Positions 45,919 through 54,950 of a DNA stretch of 64,000 nucleotides are shown one piece after another; position 1 is the first letter of the stretch, and every line of letters starts with the position of its first letter. The DNA comes from an uncultured Aquimarina sp. (lineage in GTDB: Bacteria; Bacteroidota; Bacteroidia; Flavobacteriales; Flavobacteriaceae). Under the pieces are notes generated by a model, which was given only the letters and a program-made list of their open reading frames with translations, did not search any database and was not told the origin of the DNA. Where the stretch lies: NCBI GenBank assembly GCA_947500845.1, contig CANMTP010000001.1, forward strand, positions 434,001-498,000. Direction: 5' to 3'. A program made the translations under genes and the position numbers.

Positions 45919-45973
45919 TGAACTAAGAAGAATCCCCTATTTTTAGTAGTATTAAAATCTAGTTGAATACCCC

Positions 45974-46852
45974 TTACGGAATCGGGACAGTCTTTATCGA
46001 ATCTTTAATGACACTAATACTATCAACGCTCACATTATTTATAGTATCCAATATTTTTTCAGTAGTATAAAAATCCAATAATTTGTACTTATCTGCAAAT
46101 CGACCGCCTAAATCTTGATCAAAAGGTGTTTTCACCAAAACTGTATTGTATTTACCTTCTATTCCGATAAAAAATTGATCAGTATTTTCTAAACTCATAC
46201 CTTCGACACATGTTTCAATTAAGGTAATCAGTTGTTTCCTGGATTTTGTCGCTATTTTTTTAATATCTCTTATTTCGAGTAAGATTAGCAATTTGTTTTG
46301 ATTGCGCTTTGTTAAATATTTAATATTACTCTTATCTATTTCGGGATTTAAATAGCCTGTTATGCAGTTTCTAAGAAAAAGGGTTGTAGAATCAGATTCG
46401 AATACTCTATTCTCAGACAACTTATCTATATCATTATCTAGTAAAGTTCTCCTATTGTCTAAAGGCGCTGTAGTCGACAATGGAACATCATTAGTAGTAT
46501 GATAAATTAAAGAAAATACAATTAAACCTATAATGATCAAAATTGGAATTATAAGTAGCATACACCCTATTCCATGCCATAAGGGCCGTTTTGCCGGATT
46601 GGTTGAATTCGCTCTAATTAATGAATTCATCATATCTTCTGAAAACTCTTTTTCTGCATATGTTTTTTTACAATGAGAACATTCGGCGACAGATGTTTTT
46701 GATATTGGGATTATAGGGATCCAAAAAAAATGAAAATACTTACCAAAAGTGGTTGCAGTAAACGAATTTTCTTTTTGACAATAAGGACATTTAGTATTGC
46801 TTAATTTTCTTTCTTTTAGTTTTGAAGAACGAAGTCCGTAAAAAAAGATCAT
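45974..46852 (-). CDS. Zinc-ribbon membrane protein of unknown function
   Basis: A 292-residue protein. The N-terminal zinc ribbon uses CPYCQ and CSHCK (two Cys pairs about 36 residues apart) with FHFFWIPIIPI between them, the pattern of the zinc-ribbon_15-type family. A membrane helix (MLLIIPILIIIGLIVFSLIY, about 98-117) precedes a ~170-residue C-terminal domain, probably outside the cytoplasm, with no recognised motif. The job is unknown. It stands alone, 90 bases downstream of recQ on the same strand. Confidence 0.72.
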   Translation of the reverse strand: MIFFYGLRSSKLKERKLSNTKCPYCQKENSFTATTFGKYFHFFWIPIIPISKTSVAECSHCKKTYAEKEFSEDMMNSLIRANSTNPAKRPLWHGIGCMLLIIPILIIIGLIVFSLIYHTTNDVPLSTTAPLDNRRTLLDNDIDKLSENRVFESDSTTLFLRNCITGYLNPEIDKSNIKYLTKRNQNKLLILLEIRDIKKIATKSRKQLITLIETCVEGMSLENTDQFFIGIEGKYNTVLVKTPFDQDLGGRFADKYKLLDFYTTEKILDTINNVSVDSISVIKDSIKTVPIP

Positions 46853-46942
46853 AAAATTTTAATTTTAATAAGATTTGGGTTAGATAGTTAATTATTTTTA
46901 TTGCTAAGAAATAAATTCCTATAGACTTTCATTTTTATAGAA

Positions 46943-49075
46943 TTATTCTTCATTAACAGAAACAGTACCCTGTTCTAAAACAGCGAGGGCTAATTTAATG
47001 GTATTATAATCAATAGCACCTTGAAAATGCTCAAAATAAGGTTTTAAACCTTCTGGATTATCAAGATGTTCTTTTGCTTCTTTTATAGATTTTATATCTT
47101 CGGTATTTACAAATTTCTTCAGATCAATATCTTCTCCTTCTTCATATAATTTTTGGATGTGAGAAAATATCGTTGAAGATGCCAATTGCCTTTTAATGGC
47201 TATTTCTTCTATAGATAACCCTTCCTGATACAAAGCCAATGTCTCTTTATGAGTCTTGCCTTTTTTCGAACTCTTCTTCTTCTTTTTAGTTTTTTCCTGG
47301 GAAAAACTAATAATCTCTTTTATAAACTGATATCCATAATTTTGCATCTTTTGTCTTCCTACACCATTGATTTGCGTAAACTCTTCGTCGCTCATTGGGC
47401 GAAACTTTTCCATTTCCCGTAATGTAGCATCACTAAAGATCTGATAGGCGGGTATCCCAGCTTCTTTGGATAGCTCTAATCGAAGCTGTCTTAGTTTTTC
47501 AAACAAATCAGGAGCTACTCCCTGATCCATTTGTATTACTACAGGTTGTTTTACTTTTTCCAGTTCTTTTAAGTGAGCCAGACTCACTTTTTCTCCTTCA
47601 AACAAGACCTTTTTAGATAAGGATGTTAATTTTAACTTGTTGTTTTGATGAAATGCAATCTCGAGATATCCTTGATTAATCAGCTGAATAATGTATTGTT
47701 GCCAATCACGCCAAGCAATATCTTTACCAATACCATAGGTTTTTAAATTTTGATATCCTATATCTTGTATCGCAGTGTTTTGAGCGCCTCTTAAAATATC
47801 AATTACAGTACCTATCGGTTCTTGTTCTTGGGTTCGGGTAACGCAAGACAATGCTTTTTGGGCGATAACAGTTCCATCTATAAACGTAGGAGGATCTTTA
47901 CACACATCACAGTTACCGCAGTCTTTTTCGATCAGTTCTCCAAAATAACTGAGTAGTATTTTACGTCGGCAACTTAAGGACTCTGCATATTGCTTCATAC
48001 GATCAAGTTTGGCCAATTGAACCTCTTTGTTTCCAGACATATCTGCAAACTTTTGTAATTGCACTACATCTGCATAACTGTGAAACAGTAGGGTCGAAGA
48101 AGGGAGGCCATCTCGTCCGGCACGGCCAATTTCCTGGTAATAGCCTTCAATATTTTTGGGGAGGTTATAATGAATGACCCAGCGTACATTGGATTTGTCT
48201 ATTCCCATCCCGAAAGCAATCGTTGCACACACAATCTGCAGGGTGTCGTTAATAAAATCTTCCTGCACTTGCGATCTTTTTTGATGATCAATACCCGCAT
48301 GATAAGCTTCGGCACTAAATCCTTTGTCCTTCAACTTCTCAGCTAATGTTTCTGTGGTCTTTCTACTCAAACAATAGATGATCCCGCTATCATTTGGTTT
48401 ATCAGATAAAAAAGTAAAGATCTGTTCAATTCTTTTGTTGCCCGGCCGCACTTCTAGACTTAAGTTTTTTCGATCAAATGATGCCAGATGCTGTATTGCT
48501 TTTGGGATATTAAGCTGATTACAAATATCCTGTCGTGTCGCTTTATCGGCCGTTGCCGTGAGTGCAATAATCGGTGTTTTTGGAAATTTATTTTTTAAAT
48601 ACCCCAATTGCGTATAGGCAGGCCTGAAATCATGGCCCCAAGCCGATATACAGTGGGCTTCATCGATAGCGACAAGGCTAATTTCTATTTGCGAGAAAAT
48701 TGTATCTAAAAACGATAAGCTCTCTGGAGCTACGTACAGCAATTTGATTTTTTTATCCAGAAGTTTTTTATAGATATCCTGTTGTTCTTCCTGGTTTTGA
48801 CTACTGTTTACAAAAGCAGCTGCGATCCCATTCGCCAGAAGCCCATCTACCTGGTCTTTCATTAGTGCAATAAGTGGCGATATGACTAATGTAATACCCG
48901 GTAATAAAATACCGGGCAGTTGATAACAAATCGATTTACCACCCCCGGTAGGCATGATCACAAGGTTGTCATTACCGGCAAAGACAGAATCGATGATTTC
49001 TTGTTGTAATGGGCGAAAAGTATCATACCCAAAATATTCTTTTAAGGTCGCTAAAATTTGTGGTTGCTCTGGCAT
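46943..49075 (-). CDS. recQ: ATP-dependent DNA helicase RecQ
   Basis: A 710-residue RecQ helicase with 3'-5' unwinding activity for recombination and fork repair. Walker A is MPTGGGKS with Lys47, the DEAH box is at residues 138-141 (IDEAHCISAWGHDFRP), and GRAGRDG is helicase motif VI. A Cys cluster (CRRK, CGNCDVC) forms the RecQ zinc site, and an HRDC domain begins near LFEKLRQLRLELSKEAG. After a Lys-rich linker a further helix-turn-helix region (LYQEGLSIEEIAIKRQLASS) extends it about 100 residues beyond the E. coli length, as in many Bacteroidetes RecQ proteins. Confidence 0.95.
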   Translation of the reverse strand: MPEQPQILATLKEYFGYDTFRPLQQEIIDSVFAGNDNLVIMPTGGGKSICYQLPGILLPGITLVISPLIALMKDQVDGLLANGIAAAFVNSSQNQEEQQDIYKKLLDKKIKLLYVAPESLSFLDTIFSQIEISLVAIDEAHCISAWGHDFRPAYTQLGYLKNKFPKTPIIALTATADKATRQDICNQLNIPKAIQHLASFDRKNLSLEVRPGNKRIEQIFTFLSDKPNDSGIIYCLSRKTTETLAEKLKDKGFSAEAYHAGIDHQKRSQVQEDFINDTLQIVCATIAFGMGIDKSNVRWVIHYNLPKNIEGYYQEIGRAGRDGLPSSTLLFHSYADVVQLQKFADMSGNKEVQLAKLDRMKQYAESLSCRRKILLSYFGELIEKDCGNCDVCKDPPTFIDGTVIAQKALSCVTRTQEQEPIGTVIDILRGAQNTAIQDIGYQNLKTYGIGKDIAWRDWQQYIIQLINQGYLEIAFHQNNKLKLTSLSKKVLFEGEKVSLAHLKELEKVKQPVVIQMDQGVAPDLFEKLRQLRLELSKEAGIPAYQIFSDATLREMEKFRPMSDEEFTQINGVGRQKMQNYGYQFIKEIISFSQEKTKKKKKSSKKGKTHKETLALYQEGLSIEEIAIKRQLASSTIFSHIQKLYEEGEDIDLKKFVNTEDIKSIKEAKEHLDNPEGLKPYFEHFQGAIDYNTIKLALAVLEQGTVSVNEE

Positions 49076-49088
49076 AAGTACAAAAGAA

Positions 49089-49096
49089 CAAAAATA
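49089..49096 (-). promoter_or_regulatory. Candidate -7 element of recQ
   Basis: Minus-strand TATTTTTG matches TAnnTTTG, 13 bases before the recQ ATG. The very short leader makes this a weak candidate. Confidence 0.3.
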
Positions 49097-49683
49097 GGAT
49101 TAGAAAATAAATAAACGATACGATTTACGCTAGTTAAATTTTCAGATGCTATGATCGTGTTTTAAAATTATTAGTAGGTGCAATTATAAGATGTTTCAGT
49201 TTCATTTTTTGAAACCGGGTAATATGAATTGATATTTTTCAATTGAAGCACTGGCTTAAGAGTATGATCTATTATACTCCAGAAGGCCCTATGTTTGGGG
49301 ATTTAACCCCTTCCGTTATGGGATCGAAGCCGCATCAAGGTAGTTTGAAGCCATACTTTAATGGTTCTAGGCCATACGACATTGCTTATTTTGTTCAAAT
49401 TGATCCTTCTTACCTATAGACGCAGCCTTTGAATGCTTAAATTAAGGGTTAATTCTGATAATGTCATGGGTGTCGACCCTAAAAATGATGGTTCGAACTA
49501 CCTTGATGTGGCTTCGCACTAGTATCTAATTACGTATAACCACTAGAGTAGACACCCATAGGGACGAAGGTAATGCTTCGAGGGCTTCGAGAGCCTCAGC
49601 CCTCTTTGAAAGTACCTTGATAATAAACCTAACAAAGTCATAGACCCCTGAGGTTCTCGAAGGGGGAAGTCACCTGTAATTTG

Positions 49684-49691
49684 TACGTTTG
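49684..49691 (+). promoter_or_regulatory. Candidate -7 element for the methyltransferase at 49716
   Basis: TACGTTTG matches TAnnTTTG, 24 bases before the ATG. It follows the palindromic region directly; no -33 box was found. Confidence 0.35.
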
Positions 49692-49715
49692 TTTATAATT
49701 ACATTTAACAGGTTT

Positions 49716-50393
49716 ATGAAAAAGGGAAAACATGCAAAGAAAAAAATAAAAAAGCCCTGGCCTACCAAAGCTGCTATGGAGCAGGTGTATGAAATGAACC
49801 TTTGGGGAGGTAATACCTCTGATTTTTATTCAGGTACAGGATCACATGATCCTGAGATCGTAAAACCCTATGTGGCTACTATAACTTCATTTTTAAATTC
49901 TTTTGAAACGCCACTTACCGTATGTGATTTAGGTTGTGGAGATTTTAATGTTGGAAAAGAGTTGGTGCGGCATACTCAAAAGTATATTGCCATAGATATA
50001 GTGGCGGACCTTATAGCGCATAACAAAGAAAAATTTATAGCAAAAAATTTAGAATTTCTGTGCTTGGATATCGTAGTAGATGATTTGCCTTTTGGAGATT
50101 GTGCTTTGATACGACAAGTACTACAGCATTTATCGAATAGGGCAGTACATCATGTATTGAGCAAGTTAACTACTTTTAAGTACGTTATTCTAACAGAGCA
50201 TCTCCCTGAAGGACCTTTTGAACCTAATAAAGACATTATTTCGGGTCAAGGAACTAGACTAAAAAAACAAAGTGGTTTAGATATATTAGCTGCACCTTTT
50301 ACTTTTAAGGTGAAGGAAGAAAAAGAAGTATTGTCTATTGTTTTGAATAATGGGAAAGGGGTTATTGTAACTACTTTGTATACGATGTTTTGA
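49716..50393 (+). CDS. Class I SAM-dependent methyltransferase
   Basis: About 225 residues. A Lys-rich start (MKKGKHAKKKIKKPWP) precedes a SAM-binding fold: LTVCDLGCGDFNVGKELV is motif I, IAIDIVADLIAHN motif II, and LEFLCLDIVVDDLPFGDCALIRQVLQHLS the following strands. The substrate is unknown. The frame opens at a TTG (49689), but this overlaps a likely -7 element, so the ATG at 49716 is preferred. The gene stands alone with palindromic repeats on both sides, which suggests an accessory position. Confidence 0.82.
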   Translation: MKKGKHAKKKIKKPWPTKAAMEQVYEMNLWGGNTSDFYSGTGSHDPEIVKPYVATITSFLNSFETPLTVCDLGCGDFNVGKELVRHTQKYIAIDIVADLIAHNKEKFIAKNLEFLCLDIVVDDLPFGDCALIRQVLQHLSNRAVHHVLSKLTTFKYVILTEHLPEGPFEPNKDIISGQGTRLKKQSGLDILAAPFTFKVKEEKEVLSIVLNNGKGVIVTTLYTMF

Positions 50394-50722
50394 ATTAAGT
50401 CTTTTGGATTATACGTGTCATTGCGAGAGACGAAGCGATCTTTTTACTAGGTGTTGCAGTGTCGTTTTTTAATGGACAGACTACTTCGTCGTACCTCCTC
50501 GTAGTGACGGTGTATTCTTCGTGTCTCTTCATGTATAAGGATCATTGCGAGGGACGAAGCAATCCTTTTGTTGGGAGTTGTAGTGTCGTTTTTAATGGGC
50601 AGGCTACTTCGTCGTACCTTCTTGTAGTGACGGAGTGTTTGTCATTTCATTCGAACTTGCTTTATTTAATTTGTAATTCGAAAATGCACAACTACTAAAA
50701 TAGTAATTAAAATTTTAGAAAC
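50394..50722. repeat. Tandem pair of palindromic intergenic repeats
   Basis: Two copies of a ~93-base element at 50417-50510 and 50542-50633, offset by about 124 bases. Each begins CATTGCGAG-GACGAAGC and ends CTTCGTCGTACC-GTAGTGACG, so the two ends of each copy are imperfect inverted repeats. Between them is a shared central part including AGTGTCGTTTTT and AATGG. This resembles the widespread CATTGCGAGGAACGAAG-type dispersed repeat. The rest of the region up to the convergent cysM end shows nothing else. Confidence 0.75.
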
Positions 50723-51607
50723 TTATTCGAATAAATCAGAGCTAAGGTATCGATCTCCACGATCGCAAATAATCGCAACAATTACACCGCTATCCAGGGT
50801 TTTAGCTAATTTTAAAGCAGCCGTTACCGATCCGCCGCTACTCATCCCAGAAAAAACACTTTCTTCTTTGGCAAGTCTTTTTGCCATGGCTGTAGCCTCT
50901 TCCTGGCTTACTTCGATCACTTTATCTACTTTTGCTGGGTTAAATATTTTGGGCAAGTATTCTTTAGGCCATTTTCGTATACCAGGGATTCTGGAATCAT
51001 CGGTGGGTTGAACACCTACAATTTGCACAGCCGCAGATTGTTCTTTAAGATAGGTTGAAGTCCCCATTATAGTACCTGTGGTGCCCATCGAGGATACAAA
51101 ATGTGTGATTTTACCTTGAGTATCCTTCCAAATCTCAGGTCCTGTCGTTTTATAATGTGCTTTCCAGTTATCATCATTGGCAAACTGATTGAGCATTACA
51201 AATCCTTCATTATTTACTTTGGCTTCAGCATAATCACGAGCTCCTTCAATTCCTATATCTTGCGAAGTCAGTGTAACTTTGGCTCCGTAAGCACGCATAG
51301 TTTGTACTCTTTCTTTGGTAGAATTTTCGGGCATGACCAATTCTATATTCAGTTTAAAAACACCAGCAATCATAGCCAGAGCAATACCTGTGTTACCACT
51401 GGTAGCTTCAATAAGTCTAGTGTTTTGGTTGATATCTCCACGGTCTAGTGCAGATTTTATCATATTGTAAGCGGCACGGTCTTTTACACTTCCGCCAGGA
51501 TTGTGTCCTTCTAATTTTAAATATAAGGTAATATTAGGATTGTCTATCAATGAAGTCGCCTTTACTAAAGGTGTATTTCCGATAAGGTCTAAAATGCTAT
51601 GCGACAT
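50723..51607 (-). CDS. cysM: Cysteine synthase (O-acetylserine sulfhydrylase), CysM-like
   Basis: A 294-residue PLP enzyme that makes cysteine from O-acetylserine and sulfide (or thiosulfate). The PLP Lys is Lys42 in GHNPGGSVKDRAA, EATSGNTGIALA binds the substrate carboxylate, and SSMGTTGTIMGTSTYL binds the PLP phosphate. The short length and the GHNPGGSVKDRAA form favour the CysM rather than the CysK branch. Its ATG overlaps the stop of the serine acetyltransferase gene by one base (TAATG), so the two pathway steps are co-translated. Confidence 0.92.
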   Translation of the reverse strand: MSHSILDLIGNTPLVKATSLIDNPNITLYLKLEGHNPGGSVKDRAAYNMIKSALDRGDINQNTRLIEATSGNTGIALAMIAGVFKLNIELVMPENSTKERVQTMRAYGAKVTLTSQDIGIEGARDYAEAKVNNEGFVMLNQFANDDNWKAHYKTTGPEIWKDTQGKITHFVSSMGTTGTIMGTSTYLKEQSAAVQIVGVQPTDDSRIPGIRKWPKEYLPKIFNPAKVDKVIEVSQEEATAMAKRLAKEESVFSGMSSGGSVTAALKLAKTLDSGVIVAIICDRGDRYLSSDLFE

Positions 51608-52398
51608 TAAATAACTTTTTTGATCTTAATTTCTGAAGTGTTTGAGATAATCGAGTTTTCTGGAACCGAAGATGTTATCCATGCATTACCACCAATAGTA
51701 CTATTGGCTCCTATAATTGTATTACCGCCTAAAATGGTTGCATTAGCATAGATAGTAACATTATCTTCGACGGTGGGGTGGCGTTTTACATTGCGTAGTT
51801 TTCGGTCGACATATAATCCGCCTAATGTTACTCCTTGATATATCTTTACATTATCTTTTATGATCACCGTTTCGCCGATAACGATTCCGGTGGCATGATC
51901 TATAAAGAATGAATCTCCAATTTCTGCTCCTGGATTAATATCAGTTCCTGATAATCGATGGGCATATTCTGTCATTAAACGAGGTACCAAGGGTAATCCA
52001 AATTTTAGCAACTCATGACTTAATCTATAAATGGCAATTGCATAAAAACCGGGATATGCCATATATATTTCTTCAATAGAATTTGCCGCAGGGTCACTTT
52101 GCATAAATGCCTGGGCGTCCCTATTTAATTTTTCTAAGATACCTGGTAAGGTTTCCAGATAGGCCTGCCAGAGTTTACTACATGGTTTTTCGGTTTCCCA
52201 ACATGCAAGATCGATCAGTTCTTGAAAGGTTTGCTCAAGAAGATCGATGTTTTTTGCTACTTCAGTATCGGTGTCAAACAGCGTATAAAAAAGTAAGTTT
52301 GTAAAATACTCTGTTCTTTCTTTTAATTTCAGCTTTAGGTTAGGATTCTTTTTTTGCTGCTCTATTTTAGCTATAATCTGCTCTCTTTCTTTAGTCAT
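51607..52398 (-). CDS. cysE: Serine O-acetyltransferase
   Basis: About 263 residues. An alpha-helical N-terminal part of ~140 residues is followed by a left-handed beta-helix: DINPGAEIGDSFFIDHATGIVIG contains the catalytic Asp-His pair, then KIYQGVTLGG and VTIYANATILGGNTIIG. It acetylates serine with acetyl-CoA for cysteine synthesis by the co-translated CysM. The frame opens with GTG at 52401 directly before ATG at 52398; the ATG is preferred. Confidence 0.93.
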   Translation of the reverse strand: MTKEREQIIAKIEQQKKNPNLKLKLKERTEYFTNLLFYTLFDTDTEVAKNIDLLEQTFQELIDLACWETEKPCSKLWQAYLETLPGILEKLNRDAQAFMQSDPAANSIEEIYMAYPGFYAIAIYRLSHELLKFGLPLVPRLMTEYAHRLSGTDINPGAEIGDSFFIDHATGIVIGETVIIKDNVKIYQGVTLGGLYVDRKLRNVKRHPTVEDNVTIYANATILGGNTIIGANSTIGGNAWITSSVPENSIISNTSEIKIKKVI

Positions 52399-52712
52399 CA
52401 CGATAGTTTTGAAAACTCTAGTAAATATATAGAATTAACCATATAAAAGTCTTAATAAGTCTTAATTACTTACATTTTTAAAATAATTATAACAAAGATC
52501 TATTGTAAGTTATTATTTATCACGAAAATCATAGAGATGTGATATAAAAAAATGATATCATTTTGACTCGAAATTCTTTCTCTCGAATTCAAAATCTTTC
52601 AGCATACCAGTGCTGGTTGATTTTATTTATTTGATATGAATACAACTGATATTTATCATAATTTTTTTAAGAATACGATCCTACATTTGATACTAATTTT
52701 AAATGAATTCAA
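52399..52712. other. Divergent intergenic region between cysE and the CBS gene
   Basis: A 314-base, A+T-rich gene-free stretch. Apart from the -7-type octamer at 52682-52689 I see no hairpin, known cysteine-responsive site or repeat. Confidence 0.5.
52682..52689 (+). promoter_or_regulatory. Candidate -7 element of the CBS-domain gene
   Basis: TACATTTG matches TAnnTTTG, 23 bases before the ATG. The -33 position has a T-run rather than a clear TTG. Confidence 0.42.
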
Positions 52713-53132
52713 ATGAAAAAAAGAACTCCCGTATCCAAAATTATGACTTCTGATGTAATCACTTTAAATAGCACTAATGGTTTAGAGACAGCAGAAATGC
52801 TATTCAAAAAAAATAAGATTCGACACATTCCTGTAGTTAAAGGTGATGCTATTGTTGGTATGTTAAGTTATACCGATTTACTTCGTATTAGTTTTGCAGA
52901 TACCGTAAATGAACATGAAAGTGAGGTGGATACTGTAGTCTATGATATGTTTACTATTGAACAAGTAATGGCAAAAAACCTGGTAAGTGTAACTTCTGAT
53001 ACGACGATAAAAGAAGTTGCGGAAATATTGTCTGAAAGAGAATTTCATGCATTGCCAGTAGTCGATAATGGTAAATTAGCTGGGATTGTAACTACGACAG
53101 ATTTAATAAACTACCTCCTGGATCAATTTTAA
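52713..53132 (+). CDS. Stand-alone CBS-domain pair protein
   Basis: A 139-residue protein made only of two CBS domains. The first is VSKIMTSDVITLNSTNGLETAE to IRHIPVVKGDAIVGMLSYTDL, the second EQVMAKNLVSVTSDTTIKEVAE to FHALPVVDNGKLAGIVTTTDL. CBS pairs bind adenosine nucleotides and act as energy sensors or regulatory subunits; the partner is not evident from the neighbours. It has an ATG start and is a single-gene unit. Confidence 0.9.
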   Translation: MKKRTPVSKIMTSDVITLNSTNGLETAEMLFKKNKIRHIPVVKGDAIVGMLSYTDLLRISFADTVNEHESEVDTVVYDMFTIEQVMAKNLVSVTSDTTIKEVAEILSEREFHALPVVDNGKLAGIVTTTDLINYLLDQF

Positions 53133-53359
53133 GATATTTTTATTTCTTTTGGGACTTTACTCGACAATCGAGATTTAAATGCCTCGTGGCTTGCCGCGAA
53201 ATCAAAATTAATTTCCTACTAATGCATAGTGGGCCTATCTTGTAATAGTACTAGTTTATCATGACATAAAAGCTAATGGGATATTATATTCCATTAAATT
53301 TAAGTTAAACTTCGATTCGCAAAACAGTTTTTAGTAATTTTAGAATCAAAGTAAAATTT

Positions 53360-54037
53360 ATGAACACCATACCAAAATCGGCATTCGAGTTTTTGAAAAA
53401 ACTAAAAAAGAATAATCATAAGGATTGGATGACCGAAAATAAAAAGGAATATCAAGCCAATGAGAAGTCTTTAAAGGCTTTTTACGCAGCAGTTGCTATA
53501 CGATTAAATGAAAAAGATGAGATAGAAAAGACTAAGGTTTTTCGGATTAATCGTGATATTAGATTTAGCAAGGATAAAACACCTTATAATGTTCATCGAA
53601 GTGCTAGTTTTAGAAGGGCAGGAGTACATAGGAGAGGAGGATATTATTTGAGGCTTGAACCCGGAAATTCATTGATGGCAGGCGGTTTTTTCAGTCCAGA
53701 ACCTGCCGATTTGTTACGAATTCGTAAAGAATTTGAAACAGATGATCAGGAAATAAGAGAAATATTAGCGAATCCGGATTTTAAGAAAGCTTTTGACGGT
53801 TTTAATAGTGATTATCAAGTAAAAACAGCACCTAAAGGTTTTAGTAAAGACCACCCGGCAATCGATTTAATAAAGAATAAATCATTTTTTGTTTCTCATA
53901 GTTTTACTGATAAAGAAGTTTTTGCACCGGACTTTCTGGACAAACTTGTCTATCATTATGAACTATTACGACCTTTCTTTGATTATATGAGCGATGTATT
54001 GACTACAGATTTGAACGGAGTTTCTTTAATAGATTAA
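53360..54037 (+). CDS. DUF2461 family protein
   Basis: A 225-residue protein matching the DUF2461/TIGR02453 pattern. Conserved stretches are FLKKLKKNNHKDWMTENKKEY, RINRDIRFSKDKTPYNVHRSASF and GGYYLRLEPGNSLMAGGFFSPEPADLLRIRKEF. The function of the family is unknown. It is a single-gene unit with a hairpin after its stop that can end transcription from both it and the convergent SDR gene. Confidence 0.88.
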   Translation: MNTIPKSAFEFLKKLKKNNHKDWMTENKKEYQANEKSLKAFYAAVAIRLNEKDEIEKTKVFRINRDIRFSKDKTPYNVHRSASFRRAGVHRRGGYYLRLEPGNSLMAGGFFSPEPADLLRIRKEFETDDQEIREILANPDFKKAFDGFNSDYQVKTAPKGFSKDHPAIDLIKNKSFFVSHSFTDKEVFAPDFLDKLVYHYELLRPFFDYMSDVLTTDLNGVSLID

Positions 54038-54067
54038 ACTTATTTACATTAGTAAAATATGAAAAAT

Positions 54068-54111
54068 AAGAAGCTGAATAATTTGTTTCTCAACTTAAAA
54101 TTCAGCCTCTT
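54068..54111. terminator. Probable bidirectional terminator
   Basis: AAGAAGCTGAAT (54068-54079) pairs with ATTCAGCCTCTT (54100-54111) with one mismatch around a 20-base loop. It lies between two convergent genes; the flanking T-runs are weak. Confidence 0.55.
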
Positions 54112-54146
54112 ATAATAAAGAATAGTTTTGTATTTTAGATTTGACT

Positions 54147-54884
54147 TCATCCGCCATCAACTTCTAACTCTACACCATTAATATAAGACGCATCATCTGA
54201 AGCTAGAAATAGTGCAGCTTTTGCAATTTCTTCGGATGTACCAAAACGTCCAAGCGGTACTTGTTGTGCAAATCCTTTACCCATCTCCTCTACAACATCT
54301 TGTGGTAATCCCATCTTACCATAAATCGGAGTATCAATGGGACCGGGAGCGATTGAATTTACTCTAATTTTTCTGGATTTCACTTCAGAGGTTAACACTC
54401 TCTGATAGGCTCTAAGTGCACCTTTGGACGCTGAATACACTCCTAATCCATCGAAACCTTTCTGGTGCACGATAGAATTCGTAAATAAAATAGTTCCTTC
54501 ATCATTGATATGTGGTAAAGCTTCTTTAGTAGCTAAAATTGGTCCTTTTACATTAATATTGAATACTTCGTCATAGTGACCCTCACTTATTTGATCGGTT
54601 GGAGTTACTGGTGCGATACCAGCGTTTAAAAAAAGTATGTCAATCTTCCCATACTTATTTGTCGCCTCCCGAATTAACTTTTGATTGTCTTCTGGTATAG
54701 CCACATCTGCTTTTACGGTGATAAAATCTCCTTCGAGTTCGCGAGCTACCTCATCAAGTGCTTCTTGACGTCTTCCTGAGAGCACAACTTTTGCGCCTTC
54801 CTGTAAGTATAATTTTGCTGTAGCTAAACCTATTCCACTATTAGCTCCAGTGATAACGGCTACTTTGTTTTCTAACTTTTTCAT
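54147..54884 (-). CDS. SDR family oxidoreductase
   Basis: About 245 residues, a classical short-chain dehydrogenase. VAVITGANSGIGLA binds the cofactor, with SGRRQ after strand 2 favouring NADP(H). LFLNAG is the NAG motif, and the catalytic set is Ser137, Tyr150 and Lys154 (VYSASKGAL). The substrate is unknown. The frame extends upstream to 54929, but the extension overlaps an operator palindrome, so the ATG at 54884 is chosen. It follows a TetR gene on the same strand and is probably its target. Confidence 0.88.
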   Translation of the reverse strand: MKKLENKVAVITGANSGIGLATAKLYLQEGAKVVLSGRRQEALDEVARELEGDFITVKADVAIPEDNQKLIREATNKYGKIDILFLNAGIAPVTPTDQISEGHYDEVFNINVKGPILATKEALPHINDEGTILFTNSIVHQKGFDGLGVYSASKGALRAYQRVLTSEVKSRKIRVNSIAPGPIDTPIYGKMGLPQDVVEEMGKGFAQQVPLGRFGTSEEIAKAALFLASDDASYINGVELEVDGG

Positions 54885-54911
54885 TGTAGTATTTAAATTA
54901 TAATTATTTAT

Positions 54912-54929
54912 TTGAAACAATCGTTCCAA
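54912..54929. promoter_or_regulatory. TetR-type operator before the SDR gene
   Basis: TTGAAACAATCGTTCCAA is an imperfect 18-base palindrome. It matches the site at 55538-55555 in 14 of 18 positions, and lies 27 bases before the SDR ATG on the minus strand. Confidence 0.6.
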
Positions 54930-54950
54930 ATTAGATTAAAAAAAATTGCA

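Larger units (their letters stand above)
49076..49715. repeat. Intergenic region with nested inverted repeats and REP-like palindromes
   Basis: A 640-base gene-free region with several repeated or inverted units. Arms at 49326-49354 and 49488-49516 (core CATCAAGGTAGTT) are inverted copies with few differences. ATGGGTGTCGAC (49466-49477) and GTAGACACCCAT (49548-49559) are a second inverted pair. A GAGGGCT/AGCCCTC hairpin lies near 49580-49605, and CCCCTGAGGTTCTCGAAGGG (from 49645) is nearly the same as the REP-type palindrome CCCTGAGCTTGTCGAAGGG found in many bacterial genomes. The first ~230 bases show nothing notable. No gene is evident. Confidence 0.65.

Noticed and set aside
50417..50633. 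A two-repeat CRISPR remnant
   Set aside because: The repeated units are ~93 bases with inverted ends and diverged centres, without short identical repeats, spacers or cas genes.
50459..50698. A 79-codon plus-strand open frame after the methyltransferase
   Set aside because: It translates the tandem palindromic repeat; its internal duplication (GQ-TSSYLLVVT twice) comes from the repeat, not from a protein.
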